Source: Cladopsammia gracilis (Eukaryota > Cnidaria > Anthozoa > Scleractinia > Dendrophylliidae). From it: 64,000 nt of DNA. Location: the NCBI GenBank assembly GCA_022457155.1, contig JAJGOT010000470.1, forward strand, positions 367,001 through 431,000. The letters are read 5' to 3'. Shown here piece after piece: positions 43,748 to 54,624 of this stretch. Position numbers and translations under genes: made by a program. How positions within the stretch are numbered: the stretch's first letter is position 1; each line of letters starts with the position of its first letter. The notes beneath the pieces are model-generated. The model was not told the DNA's origin. It made no database searches and saw only the letters and a list, made by a program, of their open reading frames with translations.

Positions 43748-44408
43748 AATAAAATACCCTTTATAGCTGTCCGATCAGCCTTGCATTCAGTTTTAAGTTT
43801 TATTCAATACTACTGCTGATCCTGATCTACTCCAAGATCCGGCTTCACTTCGCCGTGCTGTTTGTCCAAGTGGTCCTTGCTTTATTTGAGAGTTAACTAT
43901 TTTTATCCAGATTTGCCCAAAATGTATATATGTATAAACGTTGTTGAAGAAAATATTGCGATTAGCAAGGTTTAGCAGTTGAAATACATCAGTTGCATTG
44001 TGGGAAATAACAGTTGTAGCACTGAAGCATTGTGGGCCACAAAATGGCTGCGCCCATGTTTCGTTGATTTAGTTTTAGCTTAAGTACCAATATATACATT
44101 AAAAATGTTTTCCAACATCATCAGAGAAAACATTATTGTCATTATTCAAAACAATTTAGAGATAGGTACGGCAAACACTTTCTGTGAAGGAACTGTCAAT
44201 ATATGACGTAATTATGACCTCATAGAAGTTGTCATAACAACATAATTATGTGGATCGATAGAATTTCGGACATACAATGTCTCCTGAAAATTTGGTGTCC
44301 ATACCTACTTTCCTGTAGAAGTTACGAAGGGGGGGGGGGGGGGGGGCGGAATCCGCCCCCTCCCCCGGTCTCAGAAGATCCAAAAAAGCCCGGTCTGAAT
44401 AGGGTTAA

Positions 44409-44740
44409 GTCTTTTTTCCACTACAAGGACAGACTTAGCCGCTCTCTCATGTCAAAGGTCGTTTACAAGGCAAGCTGTTAGGACTGTGACGATTTTTAAA
44501 TAGGAAAAACAAAGCGTAGGTTACATGACAGAAAAACTGAACATTTTAAAGCACTCACGAAGGGTTGTCACGCATCAGCCATTGCAGATCACATGACTTC
44601 AACGGGCCACAACATTAAATGGAATCATTTTGAATTGTAGAATTAAGGAGACATTATTGATTAAGGATTTAAAACCAGCTTTAAATGAAAATGTGGGTAG
44701 TGAGAAACTTTTTCTTTACTAGCCTTGAATATATGTTTAT
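44409..44740 (+). pseudogene. PLE1 endonuclease domain remnant
   Basis: It continues the RT frame from 42336: SFFHYKDRLSRSLM, VVYKASC, then after a stop IGKTKRRLHDRKTEHFKAL and a SAIADHM.STGHNIKW block. This is the C-terminal GIY-YIG domain of another PLE lineage, in which KTK replaces ETK. Several stops show it is dead. Confidence 0.8.
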
Positions 44741-44778
44741 ATTTTCTAGCAGACTTTAAGATAGGTCTGTTTAACAAA

Positions 44779-44951
44779 TTTACACCGGTTTTCCGTGGTG
44801 TGGACTCTTATTTACCACGATTTACGTCATCACATGGTCAAAATGTTGTGGACTCACGAGGCGCAGCCGAGTGAGTCAGCAACAAATTTTGACCATGTGA
44901 TGACGTAAATCGTGGTAAATAAGAGTCCACACCACGGAAAACCGGTGTAAA
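44779..44951. mobile_element. Foldback MITE with ~85-bp arms
   Basis: TTTACACCGGTTTTCCGTGG and its inverse bound a 173-bp hairpin. The arms pair almost fully down to GACTCAC/GTGAGTC around a 13-base loop (GAGGCGCAGCCGA). Confidence 0.85.
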
Positions 44952-44956
44952 TCTGT

Positions 44957-45197
44957 TTTTTACCACAATATTTGAAGAAATAATACGGGGAAAAATCGAA
45001 GTTTCGTTACAAAACGTGACTGCTAAGAAAGCGCGAGCGTTGTCTACAACTTCCTCGCAATCTGATTGGTTTATTTTTTCAAGCGCGCGCTTTTTTAGGC
45101 ATTGCGTGATGTTAGCGTCAGCACCGTTGTCTGTACTCTCATTTAAAACCCGCATCGACCAATCAGATTGCGAGTTAAGCGGCAATTGTGGTAAAAA
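44957..45197. mobile_element. MITE with TTTTTACCACAAT TIR
   Basis: 13-bp terminal repeats plus a nested inverted pair (CTCGCAATCTGATTGGT and its inverse) near 45053 and 45155. It lies in the PLE1 trailer directly after the previous hairpin. Confidence 0.65.
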
Positions 45198-45290
45198 TAT
45201 TATTATTTTTTCACTATTGTCATTTCTTTTAAATTAGGTTCCAGTCTTTCTCCATAGCATTTAAATTTTATTGTGTTATATCCAACCGTC

Positions 45291-45330
45291 ACTTCTGAAG
45301 ATGTATGCTGAAGCATACGAAACGTCAAGT
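45291..45330 (+). ncRNA. Hammerhead-ribozyme-like motif of PLE1
   Basis: ACUU pairs with the terminal AAGU as helix I. The core CUGAAGA has A at variable position 7, then one extra U; helix II GUAUGC/GCAUAC has loop UGAA; then GAAA, palindrome ACGU and cleavage triplet GUC. Confidence 0.75.
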
Positions 45331-45399
45331 CATTAATCAAAGTTTTTTACAACATGCGTTGTTTTGTCATGTTTATAACCGCAGTGTGTATTTTATTTC

Positions 45400-46784
45400 T
45401 GTTAAAGTTGAAATGGCCGAAGAATAAGGACACGTTTATAAATGCTATTTATGCGGCCGCAGATAGTAATAGAAAAGTTTATACCCGTTGGACGAATACT
45501 CGAGAGTAAGCAGCTCTTGATCTCTAATTTATCAAATTGCAGCCTATATACTCTCCAAACTTTACAGTATATAATCAATATCGATCCCTCAGAATATAGA
45601 CTCAAAGACAGGATTTTTGCTCAAAACTAAATTCGAGTTGTCATCTTCAGGACCTTTTGTTCTGCTTTGCTTGTATGAACGCGTGTCGATAAACGGCACA
45701 GTAACATCTGTAAAACTGCAAAGACCACTTGAACAAACAGTAGCAAAATGTAGTTTGATCTTTGAGCACAGTAACAGTAACAGTAATTAACAATTTATTC
45801 CCATAAAAATGAATGTATACAGGTAGATTTTTAATAATTAAATGAAAATTGGGAGGAAGACTAAAGAAACCCTTGTGGGCTTTAAGTTTAAGATTTATCT
45901 AAAAAATATTCATCCGGTATCAGACGCTGGTGTTTGCTTATATAATTGTAATTAATTGTTAGGTAATATAAATACGGTTGTTTAACCCCCGGGGGGGGGG
46001 GGGGGGGGGGGGTTACTCTGCAATGTTTTAGCTGGGGGTGCTTCGCTGGGACCTAAGAACCTGTATCCCATCTCAGATCTCAAATTTTTCATTTTCACTA
46101 CCCCATCTCAGACCAAACAGTTAAATTTGGTAAAAGGCTCTTTATACAAATCAAAGGCTGCTTGCGAGCCAAGTCGTGAATATGAAACAGCTATCGGACC
46201 TTTTCCTACCCTACACAAGGTGGGTACTCTTAGATTGTACATGTTATGACTACTTCCCTCGTCATGTTGCAGATCCACTTACCAATATCTTTTACCAAAG
46301 AAGGACCTCTAAAACCTTCGTGTGTATACGTAGCTGAGAAAGTCCTGGGTTATTCTCCAGAGCGTTTAGCAAACACGTGGCAAGTAAAATCCACTGTGAT
46401 TTTTATCAACCAAGTCCGTGCTGCGCAATCTCAGCTCGGCATTTATGTTTGTCATCCTCACACGAAGGAATGTGTTTACTGGCGAAAATGAAAATTACCG
46501 GACAAACTTACCTTTTCCTTCATTACTAATGTCAGATATCCTTGCCAAACAATAATAACAAGTAAAAGAACCCCAACGTTTTCCCAAACCAACGTTTCAG
46601 CTCATCGAGCATTCGTAAACACAACGATCATAATGGCTGACTTGGTTTTCTCCCATGTACTTCATGTATGTAATTACCGAAGTGTAAAATATCAACAATT
46701 TAATATAAATTTAATATAAAGTTTACGATGAGCGAGTGACTTTTCTCCAGTAACCGCGATAAGTCGTATTCACGACTTAATATA
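45400..46784. other. E4 interior, unassigned
   Basis: A 22-base G-run follows TTTAACCCCC at 45991-46012. Nearby CATCTCAGA repeats recur at about 48100. Short frames show no recognisable domain. Confidence 0.35.
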
Positions 46785-47907
46785 TATAGATAGCCCAAGC
46801 CTAACAGCGTCGCACTTCGAACAAGCTTAACTAAGGTGAAACTTAACTAAGGTGAAAGGTTGGAAGCACAAGAATTAAGATTGACGAAGGGGCTATTTTC
46901 AATTTTAGCAATTCTCAAAAACAGTATTACGCGACCGTCTGCACAGTACATTTTTATAGACCGTACAAAAGTTCACAAAAACAACTTTTCTCTCTCTAGA
47001 ATAAATAGTACCACTAGTTTCCGAATAAAATACAGTTTATGTTTGTCAAAAATTGCCCGAGAAACTGATTTGAAAATCAAAAATTGCAAAAATACACAAA
47101 CATATTTGCATAAGGCGATGCGAGTGAAGATAGAACTGTACTATAAAATCAAGTCTTGTTTTGTTTACATAAAATCGCTTTTCAATCTATCTAATGAATG
47201 AACAAACACATAAAAATGGACAACACAATCTTCTTTCGAAAAAATTTATTCAAATCTCCATTAGTTTACGTTTAAAAGCAAAACGCGTACCATGTAATTA
47301 TAGCTCATCGAGTTCAAGCTTTCTTCGATGAAATTCAAGAGATAGGCACGTTTTAAAATCAATTCGCCAAAACTAACAATAACACCAATAACAAGTCACT
47401 CACAGATTGATATCAACATAAATTCTCATCGAAAACTGTAATCTGTTTTACCTTTAAGTTCCTCGCTTGCTTGGAAATTCAAATCTCCGCTTCTGGTTCT
47501 GAAATCATCTCCCGCATTGATAAAAATGTAATACATGAAGTTCCTCGAAGCAAGATTTTATCCCTGAAAGCTCGTCTTTTTCCACTAAAGCGGCTTCTGA
47601 GTATACCTTAATTAGTATCCCTGTCTTGAGTAGCAAACCGCGAAAAAATGCAGGAAAATAACGAGTTTAATTCTCCGCTAGGCACAAGAAAACAACTAAA
47701 GTGTTTACCGAGCTCACGGCTGTGTGGCCGCGCGAAAAACAAAGCCTTGCTTTCAAGATCCCGGATGTTGTTCCAACACGGCGGGCGGGCGACGGACGGA
47801 CACGCGCCCGCGAAACATTCCGCTAGCCATGACCATGAAAAATCGCGGCGAAGGTTCTATGAGTATGGAGCTGCGCAGCCAGGCCTTCGGCCTGGCAAGT
47901 GCTCCGC
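46785..47907 (+). repeat. E4 right inverted arm
   Basis: Inverted copy of 39080-40345, shorter by some indels. Confidence 0.75.
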
Positions 47908-47909
47908 TA

Positions 47910-49623
47910 AAAAGGGGTTTGTTTACACAAATTGACAGAATTAAGGCTTCAAACTCATACACGCTCATTGAATCGAGTGAAACTTCCACAGGCACGGTTC
48001 CAGATGAAAAATGTAGCGGAAAAAAAAAATGATAAAACACTTAATTCGAAAATTGAACGGAAAATATATACACCCATCCCAGACGTATTGGGCAAAACTG
48101 AGATCCTATCTCAGACCTAGAAGGTCAAAAAGCCGACCCCATCCAGCGACACATACCCGTATAGCTTATATATGGGGGTACCACCATTAGCTATTGCTAA
48201 TTAGTATAAAGTTAAAATTTGGGTACAAGGCAGTTAATTTGGGATAATACAGGTCATTGGAACCTATTTAGGCATCTCTTTCCAAACTAGCGATACACAC
48301 ATCTTTGTCATATCAAAAGAATACCAAAAAAAAATGTTTTTCTCTTTGCCTTTGGGCACAAGTCGTGAAATGTTTTCTTAAATCGCATGAGGGCTAATAG
48401 ATTGGAAGTCCGATGATCGGATTTCACCGTGGAGCCTCGTCACATAATTTGTTGAATTTTAAGTCCAAATTCACATTTCTTGAATCAGTTTTTCACTCCC
48501 TTATGTAACATTGCCTTGTATTTATTATATTTGAAGCCCGCAAAACCTTCAAATCACGTTTACCGCTGATTTCACCGATTTTTCATATCCGAAACACATC
48601 ACGCTCATACAAAGCCTTTGAGCTGACAGCAAACTTTTGTCTGAGTCACTTAGGGGGGCTATCTATGTTTAGTAATAATGCAAAGTACTATAGAATATAC
48701 TTCGGAGCCAATTAGCACACACAAAAATATCCATCTTGAGGTCTCTCGCGAACACTTCGTATCAACGATGATTTGCCGAAAGTCCCCGATGACAAACGAA
48801 AACCTCGGCTGCCTATTCGATCTATTAAAAAAATTGACCTAATTTGCTCCGTTTTAACCTGTTTTGAATTTGTAAATATAGAAATCAAATCAATTTCAAA
48901 ATCATTCAAACTCTTGAACAAGAAAGATACTTTCGTTTGGGAAAACGTGTAGGTGACTTGACCTCTTTGTTTATCTGGTTTATGCTAAATGAAACGTGAT
49001 CATGCCTTGAAGCTCGATCCGCATGATTTTACGCATAACAAATTATAACGCGATGCAGTCTCATTCTTTCCTTCGTCGCAAACAAGAAAAGGAAAATCGT
49101 CCTCCAAACAAAATCAAAAATCGGATCAAATCAGTCTCGCTCAATCACGCTAAATGCTAACCAGATTATCGCCGAGACATGACCGAGAAGAATGGCTCGT
49201 TTTAGAGATGCGAGACCAATTTGGTGTCTCGCTTTGTCTCGTTCAATGCACGCCGTAAAAAATTACTTTAGGTCGGATTCTCGCTATGTCAGGCTATAAT
49301 TCTTCGTACGGGTTTCACCCTTTTTAATCTATTAATACCAGCTACTAGAAATAGGTCAGTGTCTTTTAAAACCTCTTTTAACGCTCAAAAGACGATTTAC
49401 CCTTCACGCTTTCCTCCCACACCGCTATAAACAAATACCCTTTACACAAACAACCTTTTAATCAATTTGTTAACCTACGCACATCCCCATTTACTTCTCC
49501 TACACCACATATTAACTTATCTACTCTCAAATCTCCAAAATCCGGGGGGTAGAGGCTTCCACATAAAATTTACAATTGGTAGCTCTTAACGTCGACTACG
49601 AGTAGTCCATCCATCCTTTTTTA
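47910..49623. other. Unassigned region between E4 and E5
   Basis: No domain was recognised. ATACCCGTATAGCTTATATA near 48150 looks like part of a dispersed repeat. Confidence 0.3.
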
Positions 49624-50130
49624 TCTCGTTAATGCGCATGCGCATTAAGCGAGATTTCGAAATTACCACGAAAAAAGGGGCAAAAGCTGTTAACAAATTT
49701 TTGTGGACTTTTTTCCCGGGGGGGGGGGGAGTTTCTTCTTTCTTCTTCATAGAAGCTATATTAGGGCATTGAGGATATGGTTGGTTAAAGCGGTTAGGAT
49801 TTCAAGAAGGGCGTCACATACCGTCACTAAAATATTTGAGGAACACCCCCGGTCCTATTGTTAATTTCCCTAGGGTATTGGGATGTCAGAACTTGTGATG
49901 AACTTGTCATATTTCACATTACGTCACCGCAAAGATATTAAAATTCTTAGTTTCGATATCTCACGTTACGTATCAATATATCAAATTTTCAATCATTTGT
50001 CGTAAAGCCATTCAAGCTGCTTTCGAGAATGGTAAAAATAGGTCAAATACGTTTTCTTGGGAAACGTAGTTTGAGAATTTCACGGTCTATTTTTACGAAT
50101 GGAGACGTTATTGGACGGGAAAGTTTGTGT

Positions 50131-53100
50131 TTTAATATGAGCGATATGGCAGAGCAAAATAGCATGAATTTTGCGTTTGTATGCAATAGTATGGGAAAGA
50201 CGTCATAGTTTTATTGGTTTAGCTACCGTGCTCAAGGAAATTTTGACTGAATTTGTTTTGCGGGAGGAAATTTTTGTGCGCGGTCGGGACAGCTTAAATT
50301 TCTGCTGGGGGGAAATGTTTGCGGATTTCTGGTCAAGTATAAATAAAATCCAAGGCATCGGTATTAAACAATTTCACTTCCTGACCGGAGGTTTTTATAG
50401 TTCTCCTAGTTATATGGTTGCTGTTCTGGCGCCAATATGAACATAAACAACCAGAAAACTAGTGAGTGAATTATTGTACGTTGTTGTAAAAATGTATCAG
50501 TATTATGATAACAGTCTCTGGTTCTTTTGAGGACGTGTGTGGAGTTGAATCGGGAATACAGATGACTGTTGTGCCGGTCGCCTCGGAGTTATGATAGCAA
50601 TATATTCACTGTTGAAAAGTTCTTGTTAAGCCGATATACATCATTAAAACAAGTAATTTTTTCTGCGCGAGTATATTTCTGCGGTGGAAAATTTAATACA
50701 AAATAAAGTAATACTGCATAATAATGCAACAACGGACAACCTTGCCTGTATCTCCGGCAGATCAGAAAAAGGTTTTGAAAAATACTGCGGTCAGGAATCC
50801 CGCATGTTTGATTACTTTAGTACAAATGTTATAATTTGAGAAATTGGGGCGCTAAGTTTCATGATGTCACTTTCCGGGAAACTTGATTAAAGTGTACAGC
50901 TATCATGCTGGAGATTCAAATATTTAAAACCGTATGTAATGATGCTATACTTCTGACAATGGAGATACTGCCTAACTCCGAGAAACACATTACACTTACA
51001 CGCGAAATAAACTCTGAGGAGCTATTAAAAAACAATTGCAAGATCCCACTATTCCAATATATGACTATCGCATAAGACTTGGATCTTAATAGAATATTTT
51101 ACGAAATTTTACTGCGGTCGTGACCGCGGGGGTCGTCAAGAAGACACTGTCAACACTATATTTTGAGGTTTAAAGCAGACCCATTTAATCTCTAATAGTT
51201 ACTAAACACATGATACCGGAAATAGAAAACTCTCGACTTTCGAATAAAAAAAGACAGAACTACTATATATTCGCAAATAACCCATTCATGTATAACATTA
51301 ACTTATGCAGCCATTTCTTTTTCAACTCTCCACAAAAGAAAAATCAATGTCCGCTTCACTTTCCAAAACATTTCATATCGATAGCGATAACAACATACAA
51401 CAACTGCGTGAAATATTTCCTTTAACAAGCATTGACAACTAAGCGGAAAACAGATATTTCAGCCCACCCACATCTGACGTCTGAGTTATCAAAAGTTTCT
51501 TTGCCGCCGCTTTTGTTGATAATTTTGTCCGATGGATTATGAATGTTTTGCGATACCTTGTTATCTTTGTGGAATGTCCGGTTTCCGGAAGATAATAAAA
51601 GAACAGGAATGAGCGAATCTCAAAACTGTAAAAATGAAATTAACGTTGGAAAAATATATATTTGCTCAATTCTTTCTTTGAGGAATAGAGGAATTCTAAG
51701 GATATGCACTTTTTTGTCTTGACTTCCTGACTGAATTTAAGTCTTAAAATAGCAATGAATATGCGTGAACGGACTCTGATCGATCAATGACAGACATTGT
51801 AGCGACCACAGGTCATGGATCAGTTCTTTTCTTCTTTAAAATCTCCGTAAAATTCTTAGATGTTTATATCTTGTATATAAAGATCTACAAACGTGGATAA
51901 GCGTAAACATTTATCCGATGCGTTGTGGCACACATCAAAGATTTAAATTGGATGATCCCACAGGCAGATGATCGTGATGTGAGTGACATCAAGTTTACAG
52001 ATTCGAAGCCAGTGCACAGTAATGAAATATACTAGGTAATAATACGATTTGTCATGGAATTGATAAGCGATAGAAAAATCGAAAATATTACACACTACAC
52101 ATTACACAAAGTCTTCTCACCTTTACTTTATTGTCTCTTGATGTATCCTGACCGGTTTAAATGCATTTTTACAACTTTTGTCACTCGCCCCACTATCCAC
52201 TATAAAAGAAGGGAAGGCTGGAGACCTCTGAGCGAACCCTCGCCACGCGAAAGCCAATAAATTCTAAACAATTCAACTCAAGCTCCCCGAATTGCCACCA
52301 GTGAGGCCGCAGGTTAAATGTCTACCCGTGCGATTCGTGCTAGCTTCCAAATTCCCTTTCACGGTCTCTAAAAGGGCTCCGTTTTGGAGCGATTCTGGCC
52401 ATCTTTTTGTACCACGAAATTCGAATACTAAAGCTTAGCGACCGCGTCACAGAGACAAAATGACATTCACCCGAGGGCGGGAGGGTCGTTACTTTTGCCC
52501 TCGCGCAAATTGACACCGTCGGGGGAGCCGGTGCGTGTAATTCGAACGGAAACCACACGCGTGACCTGTCACTTATTTGTCTTTATTTGATAAAGTGCAA
52601 TTTTTCATCAAGATAAAAAGAAAAGTCTCTTTTTAAAATAAAAATGCTCGGAGGAAAATTATTAAGCTTGTTAAAACAAATTTGCGCCAAAAAATCAAAA
52701 ATCAAAGGTCACGGATATGTATGTGTATACCGGGAGTCTAGGGTGTACTCTAACTGCACGTCCGATCCAAGAGAGAGGAAGATAGGGGCCTTGGGAACGA
52801 GGTTGGTAGACGTTTCAATAACAAATTGATCATTACATGTAAAAGACCGTTGGCCGTCGGGTGTTGATATGAACGATATGGTCAATAATGTTTAATTTTA
52901 TTGGTAAATTGCACAACCTTCTAAAGTCGCTGTCGTAATTTGTCGTATTTTTGAAGCGGAATCGAGCCGCTTCTCGCTGTTCAGAACGTCTCATGTCGGC
53001 AATTTTCGGGGCCACGTCGCTTGTCGTTTTTACCAAGGCTTCTTTAAGCCGAGATGTTTTGAAAACAGCTTCGGCTATAAAAGGAAACGAAATCTAATCA

Positions 53101-54404
53101 CCAGCTCTATTCCCACAAGAGACACCATTCTGCCCGAAGGTACACAATTTTTTAGTTGACGGAAAAAGCGACAAGTAAAATATTTTCATTTGCCTTTTTT
53201 ACAATAGTCTACCTTAGTGAAGTATTTAGATAAAACATTCCTTTTTTACTGAAGTCTTTTTACTGAACTTATTCACATGCACAAAGTTCTTGTTTTGTCT
53301 CATACATCCACATATACACTGCACATATTAATTGGCTGTTTAAAAACATTGCTAGTAAATCAATTTTAATCCCAAATGAATCGTTGCAATATGTTTTAGT
53401 TTTGTTTAAATATCAATAAATAAAGATAGTAAATATTTTTTAACCTTCGAACATCTTTCCCAAATTTCGATTGATAGGAAAATCGCCATTGTAGTGCCAT
53501 ACAAGTCATTGCTACTAAAATACTGTGACTGATACAAAACATAGAAAATTAACTAAGTAAAAGGGCTCTCTAAAGATAGATTGAATCTAAGTAGTTTTGC
53601 CACCCCCATCCCTCCTCATAATTTCCCCCCGTAGCAACCAAATTGGCCTCGGCTCATTACTCGTGGCGAAACACACGAGTTGTAAATCCGGCGTTGACTT
53701 TTCTTGTTTTTTTTTTCGTGTCACATTAGCGCATGCAAATTTATGCACGCATATTTAAGTCTATATCGACGACTATATGGCTTTCGGCCATGAAATACAT
53801 ACCGTAAAATCTCTCCGTGTGTGTACTCGAGAAGCAAGATAAAGAACTACTGCGTACAACTGCACACTTTCAAGACAATTCAAGGCGTTCATGGATGGAT
53901 AGGCCGTTTAATATTGTGTTCGCTGCTTTTTCCTGTGGGATTTTTGCTCTGGCAAGTTCTGTGTTTTGTATATTAAACTTGCCATTTGCTTAGGACGCTT
54001 AGCGATCAAGCTCCGGGTCGAGTTTACGTGTCAGCTACTGAATCTAGTGAATGCAGTGTGGTCTTACTTTTAAACCCGTGTATACGTGAAAGCATGATGA
54101 ACAGGCTATCGGCAAGGGTGTTTAAATAAAATTCACTCTCTCACTCACTCACTCGCTCCTTCCATCAGCTGTAAACTTAGTGAGCAAATGCTTTGTTACG
54201 AACACGTTTCGTAACAGGAATTCAACGTGAATCCAACGATAACAATAATTAATTTGATGTAAACGAATATAGACAACAATAAGGTTACAGATGTTTCGCA
54301 TTTGGAGTTTTTAGTGCAACATTAAAATCGATCTAAAAGGATTTTGCAACCTAAACACGCGTTCTGATGCGTATCTAGATTAAAATAATAAAATTTAGTC
54401 CGTA
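50131..54404. other. E5 interior, no recognised gene
   Basis: Short frames only (for example 50171-50440, 52054-52260) without motifs. A TATAAAAG box at 53074-53081 may mark a promoter, but no attached gene could be identified. Confidence 0.3.
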
Positions 54405-54600
54405 GGCAGTATGTGCTCTTGGACAGCGCAGTTATTGAGTGTGTGGCTCAGTCCCGGACGGCTCGAGTTCGATTCTCCAGAGAGTCCTTTTTTTGTTTCT
54501 TTTTTTTTTTCTTTTTTCGAACTGGACATTATGAAAGTGATGTACTTTATTTTTCGTTCGTCAAAAATCCTTACGTTTTATTAAAAAAAATATATATCGA
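54405..54600 (+). mobile_element. tRNA-derived SINE, second copy
   Basis: The tRNA-like head has AGCGCAGTTATTGAGTG (A-box region) and GAGTTCGATTC (B-box), followed by a T-rich tract and the tail CATTATGAAAGTGATGTACT that also occurs at 11695. Confidence 0.65.
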
Positions 54601-54624
54601 ACTGTGTCAGTGTGAAAACGTAAG

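Larger units (their letters stand above)
43029..43892 (+). mobile_element. PLE2: 5'-truncated Penelope-like element with 13-bp TSD
   Basis: TTAACTATTTTTA is present at 43016-43028 and 43893-43905. The insert starts inside the RT-endonuclease linker and carries the endonuclease, a trailer, a hammerhead-like motif and the GCCTTGCATTCAGTTTT block. 5' truncation with a target duplication fits target-primed integration. Confidence 0.85.
42341..44404. mobile_element. TTAA element inserted in PLE1 between RT and endonuclease
   Basis: CCCTATTCAGAC at both ends in inverted orientation, TTAA at 42337-42340 and 44405-44408. PLE1 codons resume in frame across the single TTAA. Long G-runs lie inside both ends (42354-42373, 44330-44346). 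The interior contains a second, truncated PLE at 43029-43892; without it the element is about 1.2 kb. Confidence 0.85.
41200..45400 (+). mobile_element. PLE1: Penelope-like element, RT to ribozyme
   Basis: A 5'-incomplete PLE with RT (41272-42336), endonuclease (44409-44740) and a hammerhead-like motif (45291-45330) in the canonical order. It is interrupted by a TTAA element (42341-44404) and two foldback MITEs (44779-44951, 44957-45197). Limits approximate. Confidence 0.75.
39080..47907. mobile_element. E4: ~1.2-kb inverted repeats flanked by TA
   Basis: GCGGAGCACTTGCCAGGCCG at 39080 and its inverse ending at 47907 are each next to TA. Inverted similarity extends over 39080-40345 and 46785-47907. 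The tips contain nested palindromes (AGGCCGAAGGCCT, GCTGCGCAGC). The 6.4-kb interior carries PLE sequences. The alternative is two separate copies of one repeat in opposite orientation: the left flank is LINE but no LINE is seen on the right flank. Confidence 0.6.

Noticed and set aside
45986..48180. A further element from the G-run at 45991 to GGGGGTACC near 48177
   Set aside because: It would have to cross the E4 right end at 47907, and the end similarity is weak.
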